Assembly: GCA_964036045.1 (NCBI GenBank)
Contig: OZ038381.1
Location: 69,192,242-69,256,241 of the forward strand
Direction of reading: 5' to 3'
From: Eutreptiella sp. 'Long Island Sound 2002'
Taxonomy: Eukaryota > Euglenozoa > Euglenophyceae > Eutreptiales > Eutreptiaceae
Length of the DNA stretch: 64,000 nt
The notes beneath the pieces were generated by a model. It was not told the origin of the DNA, searched no databases, and saw only the letters and a program-made list of their open reading frames with translations. A program made the translations under genes and the position numbers. Of this stretch, positions 1 through 10,294 are shown in pieces; the stretch's first letter is position 1; every line of letters begins with the position of its first letter.

Positions 1-1362
1 CCCGCGCCATGGGTACCGCATCATCCACATACGCCTGCACCGGCGACGTGTGTGGCGCCCGCGCCAGTTGTGGATATTCCCGCGCTATCCAACTCATCAG
101 GGGGAGTATGGCCAGCAAGTACAGCAACGGGCCCTCCACCCCGCCTTGTGGCACCCCGCTGCCTGGGGTTACCCACTCGGTACACCCCTGCCCCGTGGCG
201 ACCGTGTACCTCCCTGAGCGCAGGTACGTTTCCACGAAGTCACCATATGGGAGTCCTAGCTGTCGCCACACCTCCTCTATGAGCCTATGCGGCGTGTTGG
301 GGAACACCTCCTTCACGTCCACAACGCCATGAACGCCTCTAGGTCCTCATCATCGAGGTACATATCGTACAGCAAGCTTGCTTCCTGTCTCGACCCCCCC
401 GGCACTGACCCCCACATATTGTCCGGTATGACCCCCGCTGCATACAGCCGTTGCTGTATCCTCCCGAGGATCACCATCCAGACCAGCTTGGCCTCTGTGA
501 CGGCACAGCATATTGGTCTCCAGTTCCCCGGCCTGAGCTGATCCCCCTTCTTTTACAGGGGCCGCACCTTGCCCCCCCATTCCTTCGGGCGCTCTCCTGT
601 GCGCAACACCTCCGTGACCCTCCCCGCTAGACCATCCAGCTCCGGCGCCTCCAGGTGCTGGTACGCCTCTGCCACCAGCTGGTCCACTCCCGGGCTCTTT
701 TTCCCCTTGAGAGCCTTCCCTGCCTCTTTAGATTCCCCTAGCGTCAACCTGCTGCGGTGTATGTCCTCGCTCTGCTCCGCTGTGAACACCCGCGGTAACG
801 CCCTTACCATTCTCCTTGTGATCCCGCTTAGCTCCTGCTGCCCCTGGTTGTGCTGCCTCCTGAAACTCTGCGCCACCTCCTCCAGCACTTCCTTTTTGTT
901 GCCAGTGACCCTGCCACACTGCAGTCTCACCGCCCTGATTTCCTTTGGTTTTCCAGCCTCAGCGAGCTCTCTGATGTACCGCAGCGACTTGTACGGCACG
1001 GCCCTTTCCATGTATCTCTCATGCTCCGCCACCACTTTCTGGTATATCCTCTCGTGTTCCTCCTCCACAGCCCTCCTCGCCTTTCGCACCCTCTTCTTTG
1101 CCTGTGTCACCTCCGTTTGCCACTCCGTCCCCTCTTCCCGCGCCCGTGCCTCGACCTCCTCGTGCTGCCTTTTCCTCAGTGTGGCCACTAGCATTTGCAG
1201 CTTGGGCTGTGCCTGCGACTCCCCCCCTTGCTTGGTAAACCCGCATATCCGCGCTCCCCTCCTCATGGCTTGATGCACGTGGTTCCCCTGCCTCATTTCG
1301 GCGTGTACCCGCTGCCCCCACTGTTGCCACCTCTCGTCCCCCTCCTCCGGCCACTTCGCCAT
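1..1362 (-). pseudogene. LINE reverse transcriptase, partial and interrupted
   Basis: From 1362 the frame carries a charged helical linker (KKRVRKARRAVEEEHERI) and then the LINE finger motif KKSPGVDQLVAEAYQHL followed by RPKEWGGKVRPL. A TAA lies at 553-555. The same frame continues with NWRPICCAVTEAKL and then LLYDMYLDDEDLEAF. A one-base shift near 316 moves to the frame holding GVPQGGVEGPLLYLL (about 137-157) and the catalytic AYVDDAV box, with Asp-Asp encoded within bases 20-31. The polymerase active site is therefore preserved, but the gene has a stop and a frameshift and would not make full-length protein. The rest of the RT lies upstream of base 1. Confidence 0.85.
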
Positions 1363-1410
1363 TGGCGGCAGGCTGACGCCTTCCTCGTCCGACCCCTGCC
1401 CATCCTCCTG

Positions 1411-2256
1411 TTAGTCCCCGGGCTGCCCCACCTTCACGTCCACAGTCACCATCATGGGGCAATGCCCCTTCCTGTCCTGCATTACTTCCGGCCCCACCAT
1501 GTATCCCGCCGTCACCCCCTTGACCCAGCTGGGGTCCGCGTACACCGCGTCTATTGGCGACGGCGCGCAGCCTCTCGTTGCCGGGTAGTGTGAGGGGCCC
1601 GGCGCTCCACTGTACGACACGTCCTGCAGCCTCATTTCCTCCAAAAACTTCTGCACCTCGCGGTCCACCTCTGTCTCCGCGCCCCTCCTCCGGGGATCGT
1701 AGTTGAAGTCTCCAACCACGATGACCGGCCCCCTCTCCAGCGCCCTGACGTACTCCATCCTCAGCTGCGCCACATACTCCTTGACCCTCCTCCCATGTGG
1801 GACATGGCAGTTGATGATGACTACCTGTCCATGCTCCGTCGCCACATCATTGACCGCCCTTCGTCCCCTCGCTCCCACCTTCTTGTCCTGCACAATGCTG
1901 AGCCCTCTGCGCACCAACAGCGGCACCCCCTGCGCCCACTCCCGCTGGTACTCTCTCCCCTCCTTGTCGTACATCTGCGCACACACGACATTCTCCTTCT
2001 CCTGCAACCTTATCTCCTGGTACGCCACCACGTCGGGGTCCGCCTCATGCAGCTTCATCTGCTGCCACCCTGCCTTGTCCGCCCGATACAGTGCCGCGAG
2101 GTCATTATGGGTGTACAACTTCATGCGTTGCCACCTGCCCTCCCCATCCACTCGTAGATCCCCGTTGTCTGTCGTGCCTTTTTCCTCTCCTTTGTTCCTC
2201 CTCCCCTGTGTTCGTCCGGCTTCTTTCTCCTTCTTCCCGGCCGCCCCCCGCTTCAT
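1411..2256 (-). pseudogene. LINE endonuclease domain (EEP family)
   Basis: This is a 281-codon segment starting at an ATG. After a basic N-terminus it carries the EEP signature order: VVAYQEIRLQ (catalytic Glu block), IINCHVPHG, VIVVGDFNYDP (Gly-Asp-Phe-Asn block), SPIDAVYADP (Asp block) and a final GHCPMMVTVD (His block). In LINEs this enzyme nicks target DNA to prime reverse transcription. All the usual motif residues are visible, so this module looks intact. A TAA at 1411-1413 separates it from the RT segment in the same frame, with the next ATG 16 codons later. The endonuclease could alternatively be a separate ORF, but the shared frame argues for a former fusion with the RT. Confidence 0.85.
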
Positions 2257-2262
2257 TAATTG

Positions 2263-3501
2263 TCACTTCCTCTTCTTGTTCTTCCCCCCCGTCGACATCT
2301 CTTCTCCTTCCAATTCTCTCGCTCCCTGCTCCGGAACCAGCTGCCCGTGTATTTCCATCTCCCTACCTTGCGGGCATACCTGCAACCTTTCCACCGGGTA
2401 CGGCAGTCTCTCCTCATCCCCCTCCCCCTGATCCTCCCACTGCACGATGGCTGCCCTCGTCACATGTCCCTTGCGATCTTGTTGTTCGATCATCTCCTCC
2501 ACTGTTCCCACATACCTCCTCCGCTTCCCACCCACCTTGTGCGGACCATACACTGTCATCCCTTCCCGCACCGCCCCCTGCTCTTCACGGCCCCGCTGCT
2601 CCTCTCCGTACCTGACTCCCTTCGCCCGTTTCCTTCTTGGCCTCCCTTCCCCTTCCCCCTCCTGCTGCTGCTCTGCCTGCAGATCTTGCTCGTCCGCCTC
2701 TCTCCCCCGCTTGCCGGCCTCCCTCTCGCTTCCCTCTCTTGTCCCCTCCCCATTGCTCCCCTCCTCCACCCTGTCTCCAACAGCACCCTCCTGCCCTCCT
2801 CCCTCCGCTTCTCCCTCCTCCACCCCTTCTTCTCCCTCCTCTCTGTCTTCCCGCCCGCCTGCTGCCAGTCCCGGCTCCCTGCCTTCCACTCCCCGCGCTT
2901 GGTCCTGCCCCCTTTCGTCTCGTTCCTCCTCACCATCCCCATCCCCCCCTATGAACCGCATTTGTCCCCCTCTCCCCCTCCTCATCCCCCTCCACCTACA
3001 TGGCCTGTCCCCCCCCTGATCGTCTTCCACCTCCAGGCCTGGCATCCTGGCCCCCTCCGTAAGCCTTCTCGCTCTCTCCTATGCCTCTTTCCTGTGCCCG
3101 TCCTCCGTTCCGGGTGCCACGATCCACCTCGGCTGCTCCCCTCCCCTGCTGCTGGCCACCCACTCCAATGCCAACCGGATCTGTTCCCTGATATCTTCCG
3201 CTTCTTCCGCCTCCGCACACCTATCCATTTGCGACTCCAACGCCCGTAGGACGGCCATCTCGCGTACCTCCTCCGATCTTTCAACCCTCACTTCTTCCAC
3301 CTCCCCGACCCACCGCATGAGCGGGTGCTCCACCCTTTTCAACGGCGCCGCCGTATACACCACTGCTTGGAGCCTATCCCCCCTGCATTCCACGACCCAC
3401 CACATGTGTGAGCTTGGAAATCTCCGCTGGTCTTTGACCATGTATGTGCATGTGCACTTTCTTCCCTCATGTCGGTGTAGGCAAGACGTCCAGAGAATCA
3501 A
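2263..3501 (-). pseudogene. LINE ORF1-like / N-terminal region
   Basis: The open frame 3501-2263 holds one TAG at 3079. The first part (about 140 codons) is mixed charged sequence with a Glu-rich helix (EVEEVRVERSEEVREM). The second part (about 260 codons) is Glu/Gly/Arg-rich low complexity ending in a compact block (RRRYVGTVEEMIEQQDRKGH, then VQWED) that faintly recalls chromo or Tudor-like folds, and then a Lys/Arg tail. I do not recognise a defined domain. The first in-frame codon at 3501 is TTG, not ATG, so the true start is unknown. The terminal TGA lies 6 bases before the ATG that opens the endonuclease segment, so this stop may be a genuine ORF1/ORF2 boundary rather than damage. Confidence 0.55.
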
Positions 3502-4122
3502 GTGTGACTCATTTGCTCTTCGGGAATCACCAAACGGCGGTTTCGTTCATTTCTTTCCACTCCTCCATCCCCGGTGAGACCATCCATGTCGATCGGTAGA
3601 AGTAGTACGATTTTTGGTTTGCACTTTTGCATGCTTTACTCAAGTCCATAGGATGATGCCCGTGCCCATGAACGCTTCGTCTTGCATTGCATGTGGTTCG
3701 ACCGGAAAAGTAGGTTGAGTCTTACTCGCGCTTGTGAATTCTTTTCTTTTTCTAAAGGGTGGACCTACCCTGTACCCTTTTGGACCCTCTTTGGACCCGT
3801 GCTTGTCCCGTGTGGACTAGTGGACCATTTGTACCCGTCCACAAGTGTTTGACCATTGTTGGACGGTGGCTCATTTGTGGGTTTTTGTGGACCATTGGTG
3901 AACTTTTGGTTGGATCATTGTTCGACCGAACTGGATTCTTGGGTCATTTCGTCATTGGGCTTTCAATTGGAATTGTTTGTGTCATTGCCGTGCTCTGAGG
4001 GACTTGAGTGGGTTGTGAGCTTGGAAATCCCTGCTGGTTTCATTGGTTGGATATTTCATTTTTGTTGGAAATCGGAAAAATGGAAGATTCACGTGGTTCA
4101 AGTCACATCGAGGGCGAATTGT
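3502..4122. other. Gap between LINE and Ty3 element 1; possible 5' LTR remnant
   Basis: There is no convincing gene here. Bases 3760-3960 repeat short GGAC(C/A)-containing words. Because a primer-binding-like site starts at 4123, this is where a 5' LTR of the downstream Ty3 element should lie, but I could not find a second copy of it after 13,610. Confidence 0.35.
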
Positions 4123-5780
4123 TGGTAGCAGACGCTTACCCGGGCAGAGGTTTAGCCTACGGTTCTGACCCGGGCAGTGGCCTGATTCTCGGAGGGGTTA
4201 CAGCCATGATCCGGATGATCACAGGACGGCCAGAGGAATCCGGTTCTGACTATGCGACAGGGCACGAGTCAACTGTTGGGTCTCTGTTTGAATTGGCAGT
4301 TCGACTTGGGCAGCGCCAGCCATCCTACCCAATTGAGGAGGACACCAACATGGAATTCGCACCATGGGGATACCGGTCCTTTGAAAGGATTGGGATGGTG
4401 AATCAAATCGGTGAAGCAGCCGAAACGATTTTGATTCATGAGTGGACACCGGTACCTCATGATTTAGCAACCTTGCCGGCGCAGGTTTAGGAGCTAACGG
4501 GTGCGTTGAATTATCTCCAAAACTTTAATTTCGGGGCGGTTTCAGCTATTTCGGAAATTCGCCAGGTCATCCAAGCCCTCTCTCGCGAGCTTGAACTCCA
4601 TGCGCGGGGGGTACAAGTAGATGGGTCGCCCTTGACAGCGCCAGTAGAGGCCTTGGGACAATTGTTGAACAAGGTAAACAACGAGTTGCAGGACCAGAGG
4701 TCCCAGTTGGACTCGAAGATAACGGAAATGCAATTGACTTTAGAACAAGCGACTGCAGCCGCTTTGGAATATCGCCAAGTAGCTCAAGCTGTTAAGGCGA
4801 AGGTGGACAATTCTCGTCAAGGGTGGGAGCAAGTCACCAATGAGTTGAAACGGCAACTCGAGGGAGTTTTCAATGAAGTAACCGGGTTGAGTGCCCACCG
4901 AGCCCAACAGGAAAAATCGGTGGAGAAAATGATGGGTTTGGAAGGCAAGGTGTCCAATTGTGACCGGGTCGCCACCAACATGGCCGAGGGGACCCGGCGG
5001 ATAGGTCTCAACTTTGAGGATGCCAAAAAAGGGGTGCATGGTGTGGGAGCAATGGTGGGAAGCCACAAGGCATCACTTTCCCAGCTTATCAATCGGGTAC
5101 ACAATTTCGAGCACCCTGCTGTTTCGTCAAAATCTACAGGGGGAGCTGGAGAGGCGAAGGTGCCCGCAACCGAGGTGAGACGCATAGCGGCGAACCTGGA
5201 GTTTATGAGTGCACGAGTGGCTATACTCACGGGCCAAGTGCACCATTGGGAAACTCTGCCCAAGCCAGAATTGGCCAAGGTTGAGGCCCCCGAGTTACAG
5301 GTGTGATTGGTCATGACCCGGTTGGAACAAAGTGAGCATGAGGTGCATGCGCTCAGGGAGGAGATCCGGACCCCACCCCATGGCGGTCCACCCGAAGGGA
5401 TGCGGCCAGATTCTCATGTCATTGGTGAATTACAAAGAAAATTGGACTCTTTGGCGAAAAAATATCAATTATTGAAGCATGCGGCTAAGCCACAGGTGAG
5501 ACTAGTTGGGATCCCGACACCGAAGCCTGAACCAAGAGTGCAGGTTTTTGGAGTGCCGGCGCGGGAAAAGCCGGTTGCAGGAAGCCTACCGGGGTTTCGA
5601 TTTTCCCCAGCCGAGGACTCCTGGTCATCCATGCGGGCGGATGAAGGCGGTTCCCTGGGTAGAGCCCGACGAGGTGGACGGAGTGAGACCCAGACAGACG
5701 AGGGACACACGCCGCCTGGCATGCGGGGTGATTGGTGGCATTGCGCTGGGTTGGACCTCTGGTACTTCAAGGCAGACAGT
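4080..5780 (+). pseudogene. gag N-terminal coiled-coil region of Ty3 element 1
   Basis: One frame runs from an ATG at 4080 to about 5780 with in-frame stops at 4488-4490 (TAG) and 5304-5306 (TGA). The central segment (4506-5306) is rich in heptad-like Leu/Val with Gln and Glu (for example LGQLLNKVNNELQDQRSQL and LKRQLEGVFNEV), which predicts a long coiled coil. The third segment begins TRLEQSEHEVHALREEI and also looks helical. Coiled coils are known in the gag of some Ty3 elements, where they help particle assembly. The ATG precedes the candidate primer binding site, so the real gag start is probably later. The reading frame changes near 5750-5800 into the capsid-like segment. I infer gag from position only. 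Confidence 0.5.
4123..4141 (+). promoter_or_regulatory. Candidate primer binding site of Ty3 element 1
   Basis: TGGTAGCAGACGCTTACCC begins with TGGTAGCAGA, the complement of a typical initiator-Met tRNA 3' end (established for many LTR elements). A near-identical stretch (GTAGCAGAGGCTTACACCC, minus strand, 32,726-32,744) lies next to the LTR of the second Ty3 element. That supports the assignment despite the missing LTR. Confidence 0.5.
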
Positions 5781-5791
5781 GATAGTTTTTT

Positions 5792-7097
5792 TTGTTGCGG
5801 ATGGTGCTTCAGTTGTTCAACCGACAAGAATCTCTCGAAGATGGGATTGGTCTCCCTAAACAAAAGCCCTCTGAAATTTTACGTGCGATGGCGTTTGATG
5901 AAGTTTGCCCAGAACGACTTTTGGACACCCCGTTCGATTGGGCAGAACCAGAACTTGAAGGAACGGATCCGCGGTTAATTCCTGCCGGGGTCCACGGAAG
6001 GCTGGCAGCCCCGGTGATGGACCCGCAAACTTTGGACAACGTCCAAGGAATGTCCGTCGCCCCACGCTGGAATGGAGGTGGGACAACTGCCATTAAGTGG
6101 TTTTTGGCTTCTCGTGCTTGGGAGCGCGATTGGATGTACCGGTTGACGGACACCATGAGGAGAGGTGTTTTGCTTTCTCTTGTTCCCGCCTTTCGGTCCA
6201 ACCCACTCAAGGAAGTGGTGAATCGTTACGAACTCAACTACCAAGACTTGTTGAGGGAAGTGACGGAGGAAGTCTTCACAGAGGCGAACGACGACGTGAC
6301 CTTGGAGGCCTTCCACACGGTCAAACCGTCTTCACTAACTTCAACGCCACACGAGTTCATCAACTTTGTGGAACAGTTCCTCGCCTTGAGCCGCCGTGTT
6401 CGCGACAGAATCACGCAATTGCAAGCGAAAGATCGACTACTTCATGTTATGGCGACAATGAAGGTGGATAGGTTGCTCAAGGAAATCTTCAAGGAGGAGA
6501 CCAAGGTTGGGCTGGAATTTAGCTACCTCGAGATGATCGTGTTCCTCATGAACCCCCTCATGCCCCGCCTCAAATTTGCGATCAAGAGGGGGCATATCAT
6601 GCGCAGGCTGGGGCAGGCCATCCCAGAAGCGCCGCATAGTAAGCCCCAAGTGCCTGCTCAACGGACCAGGACCAAGTATGGATCGAGGCGGGTACGGGGC
6701 ATGGAAGGAGTAGAGGACATGGACAAAGCCGAGGATCCTGAAGGTCACCAAGATCAAGAACAAGCGGACCCGGAGTTGAGGATTGCGAAGATTCAAGAAA
6801 TATGCGAAGCCAAGGTGTTGGCTAGGTCAGGACGAGCAGGCGCAGGTGCGGCCGCCATCCCGAATTCCCCGGCATGCGGCAAGGGAAGACATAGCCGTGA
6901 GAGATATATATCAGGTCTTGCATCCTCACAAAGCACCCCAGACGCTCCAGGACAAACTCAAATCCAAGGAAATTCAGGGGGGCGGCCAAGCGAGGCCCCC
7001 TGCGCAAGGAGATGGCAAAGGAAAAAGACCACACAAAGGTGGGATGTTTGCGCCTTGTAAGGGCTGCAGGAGCAGGCTGCATCCGCCGGAGGGCTGT
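5792..7097 (+). pseudogene. gag capsid plus CCHC zinc knuckle, Ty3 element 1
   Basis: A 400-codon open segment (5792 to about 6850) contains the retrotransposon gag-type core: TTAIKWFLASRAWERDWMY, LKEVVNRYELNYQDLLREV, and HEFINFVEQFLALSRRV followed by DRLLHVMATM. Gag packages the RNA. Around 6830-6870 the frame shifts by one base. The new frame carries the nucleocapsid knuckle CKGCRSRLHPPEGC (7056-7097; C-x2-C-x4-H-x4-C, all four ligands present), directly followed by TGA. The frameshift makes this a pseudogene. The arrangement capsid then basic linker then knuckle is normal for Ty3 gag. Confidence 0.75.
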
Positions 7098-7243
7098 TGA
7101 ACGCTCCATCTGGAGCTGCAGGAGAAAGCCAAGACCCAGGGGCGGCTCGGTATGCGACAGAACTGGGAAAGTTGCCGGCAACGCTGGAAAGCCCAGAGGG
7201 TTTACCAGGCTGGTAGGGATATGGGCCCCTCACCGGCGACGGT

Positions 7244-8224
7244 ATGCTTCATTATGTGGGTAATCAACCTCAGGCCTGGGATGACGGATATTGTACGCGA
7301 CCGGTTCTTCGCATCAGTGGGGCCGAGGAGGAAATTTTGCGGGTGCCTCGACCCGGGCACGCCGAGAAGCTTCCAAAGGGAGTCATTGTTGCGGGGATAT
7401 ATATCCCTCACAAAGGGACCTCCGTACAAATAGAGGCACTATCTCTTGGGGACACCGGAAGTGAGGTGATTGTGGTTGCTGGTTCAGAATTATTCCCAGA
7501 ACAATTTCGGGAGGAGGCCACCCAACCGTTCTGACCACTCGGAGTTGGTGAGAAGGAGTTGGAAGGTGGGAATTCTGTGGTCTGGAGCGATATCATTGTG
7601 CCCGTGCAAAGAGGTTCCCAGGTTGCGATGGCGCGCTGCACCGATTGCTTGGTTTTTTTGGCCTCAATTGGCCCGCAAGCCATTCTTGGTTTGTCTCTTT
7701 TTGCCCGGTATGGACCTGTTGTCCTACCGGATCTGGTATGCTTTGCTTTGGTGGAGGACCTTTGTCAAGGCGGCCCATGGGATGAATTTGATTGTAAATG
7801 TCCTCCTCCGGAGGGACGGACATCGGTACACATGGCGGGCGACCGGGAGCTTGAGCGGGATGTTAATGAGGTGGAGCATGACGGGCAGTTTTGCCGCCCT
7901 ATGCAAGGCTCGACTACAATGTCTTGCGTCGATGAGAAGAACTTGAATGCCACTGAGGTGCATCAAGAGTTGGTGAACATCGATATTTCGCATAGTTTGT
8001 TGCAACTACAGGAGTTGCAGGGATCCTCTTCTTTGCATGACCCACTTTTGGGTGTTTCTTCTCATGAATTTGCAACTTTTGAAGGTGCTGAGATGAATTT
8101 TTCTGAGCGAGGACACAATAATTCTCCCGAGCTCTGCCGGAGCGTTTTGGAGTGTTCAATCCCACAAGTTATGGGTTTGATAGGAATAATGTTAGGATGG
8201 GTCACTGAGAGCATTGGACAATAG
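7244..8224 (+). pseudogene. Retroviral-type aspartic protease region, Ty3 element 1
   Basis: In one frame the segment 7244-7534 ends with IPHKGTSVQIEALSLGDTGSEVIVV. Here DTG is the catalytic triad of a retropepsin and the upstream Ile-Pro-His strand fits the fold. A stop follows. In the same frame 7559-8224 continues with PQAILGLSLFARYGPVVLPD, resembling the C-terminal Leu-Gly strand of retropepsins. Such enzymes cleave the Gag-Pol polyprotein. After about 7750 the sequence turns into an acidic, low-conservation linker (LQLQELQGSSSLHDPLLG). The interrupting stop means it is inactive as read. Confidence 0.65.
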
Positions 8225-8903
8225 CGTTGTCGTCCCAGTGAAGAAATCACGTGGAGGTGCCCCTTCCCCTAGGCTTTCTCTTAGGATCATTGGACATGTA
8301 GATGGTCCTTTGCTCTCTCCCATCTGCTTGTTTGCCATTTCTGAAACGTCAGCCATTGTGTTGCATGCGCATTTTCAGAAGTTGGCCCCTGGTGAGTGGC
8401 CTAAATTACCAGAACAGGATACGCCCCCTTTAAGTGCGTCACATAGTTGTTGGGCGACCCAGGGAACGAGCATTGAGTCCCTAATAGACCGGATATTGAC
8501 AGTTCCAGAAGTATTGCCTCCCGATGAATGTCCCAAAGATCCTGAGCACCCGAAGACAGTAATAGAGAGATGGGTTCAGCAACTTGCTGATCCCAACCGG
8601 GACTGTGCTGAATTGGACTCACAATGTGAGTGGAGCCCCTCATCTGATGAGGGCGCGGTTGGCCGTGACGTGCCTTCCGACGAGTTTATGGGTCGGTATG
8701 GCTATCTTAGGGATGAGGCAGGTTTGGACACAGTGGAATCCTCGCAGGTGCTTGCTAAGCAAGTAGAAACACCGTCTTCCATTTTAAGTTCCAATTTATT
8801 AGGACCAGGTTTTCATTCCCAGGTTTCCGGGAAAGGCATGGAGTTGGGTCCAAGGTAGAATCCGAAGGATCACAAGGAAAGGTGTCAGCTTTATTGGAGT
8901 AAG

Positions 8904-10294
8904 GTGGCACCCCTCACAGGAACGTCAAGGCGGCCACGAAGAGGACATCCATACACCCACAAGTGTATAAAGAAGTACGCCTCTCTTTGGATCCGCATTG
9001 GTTTCGGAGCATTTTGGATTGGGCTGGAGATGAATTTTAACCCCAGCGCTACCCATTTGCAGATCCTTGACTACCAAGTTGGAGCGCCCCGGAACGCGCG
9101 CTGGGGTATGGGTCAACACTCCTAAAGGTGGAGCTGAAGTCACACAAGGTTTGAACAAGCCTTGGCATGATGACAGCATTTTTGTAATGTGCCTGCATAA
9201 ACTTCTGCAACAAGTTGCAGAGAAAGCGATATGGGAAGGAAGTAGAGGGATCATGATTGTTCCCCGCCATAAAAACAAAGAATGGTTTTTGGGGGCTCGG
9301 TGAAGTGATGGTTGATTGCGGGGATTTGCCGCATGATGCATTGTGTTACCGTGTTGAGGGAGCTACGCCTCGTTTTCCGCGAGAACTTAGTGCAAGAGTT
9401 ATTATTTTTGATGCCTTGGGCGGTGATCAAGAAAGTTTGGGAGAGACTGATTTCAAGAAATCACATGTGGATCCCCCTCCTCAAGATCATCGAAACCGGC
9501 CGGGTCGTCGCTCGACACCTTGGTCCAAACGGTTTTGGGAATTCTCAACGGAAACAAAATATCATGCGCCCCCATGTGTCGCCTCCCCTCGCAGACCTGT
9601 AGGGATGAGTCCGAGAGCGTGGAAAGTCCAGCGTGTTTCAGCTACGGCTAGAGGGCTTATACCCTTGCCGCCCGATTCCATTCTAAAGTCCATTCTCCCT
9701 CGCTCAGCAGTCATGTCTCAAGAACATGATTCCATTCATGATTCCATTGTCCCTTGCTCAACAGTCATGTCTCAAGAAAATGATTCCACGACCGAGTTAA
9801 GAGCTCAGGAACAAGAGCCATCTCTGGATCGACTGGTTGAAGGGGAATGCATTGAACAAAATCGGGGCAATCCTCCCCCTTCCTGTGATCTTCCTGAAGT
9901 GTGTGAGCCTCCAATTTCAGAGGCCTCGTTCGTGCATCCGAGAAAGAAAAAAGTCTCACCTCAAGACAGGATCTCTAATTGGATTAAAGGTTTACAGAAT
10001 GCCTCTCCCAGCGAGTTGACTTGCGAGGAGTCTCCAACTCTGTCCCTCAAGGCGAATGATCGCCGTTTGCCTTTTTCAGGAATACCAGGTGATCCAGTTA
10101 CCATTTTCAGGACGAGGGATAGGTCTGTGCGTTCTGTGCCTGAGGTGAATTCTGAACATCCACATTGCCAAGATTATAGGAATTGGATTTACAACCGGTT
10201 CAAAGATACCGTGTTCAAGGAAGGAGGTAATCATTGGTTGGAGATTGAGGAAAACATGGAGAAACAGGGTCCCAATGGTATTTGTGGAAGCTAA
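8904..10294 (+). pseudogene. Protease-RT connector with shared accessory domain, Ty3 element 1
   Basis: Overlapping frames (8904-9125, 9067-9303, 9257-10294) together read like one damaged protein. The segment at about 9165-9340 contains FVMCLHKLLQQVAEKAIWEG, then SRGIMIVPRHKNKEWF, and after a frame change GEVMVDCGDLP. This lines up with the domain after the protease of the second Ty3 element (YANTSFSQLAKVITKFALEG, then ARVVLCTPDW, ending in ELP). The remaining 300 codons are a Pro/Ser-rich spacer with two copies of a VMSQE(H/N)DS motif, leading to the RT. Function is unknown. The similarity between the two elements is what supports a real domain. Confidence 0.5.

Larger units (their letters stand above)
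1..3501 (-). mobile_element. LINE (non-LTR retrotransposon), decayed, 3' end beyond window
   Basis: Read on the minus strand, this stretch encodes in order a basic/acidic ORF1-like region, an endonuclease/exonuclease/phosphatase (EEP) domain and a LINE reverse transcriptase. The RT is cut by the window start. From 3501 down to about 320 all coding segments share one reading frame. It is broken by stops at 3079-3081 (TAG), 2263-2265 (TGA), 1411-1413 (TAA) and 553-555 (TAA), then by one frameshift near 316. The order EEP then RT is that of LINEs with an apurinic-type endonuclease. No 3' tail or target duplication can be seen because that end lies outside the window. Confidence 0.85.

Noticed and set aside
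3573-4122. 5' LTR of Ty3 element 1
   Set aside because: No matching copy found between 13,611 and 14,469 by eye. It remains a position-based guess only.
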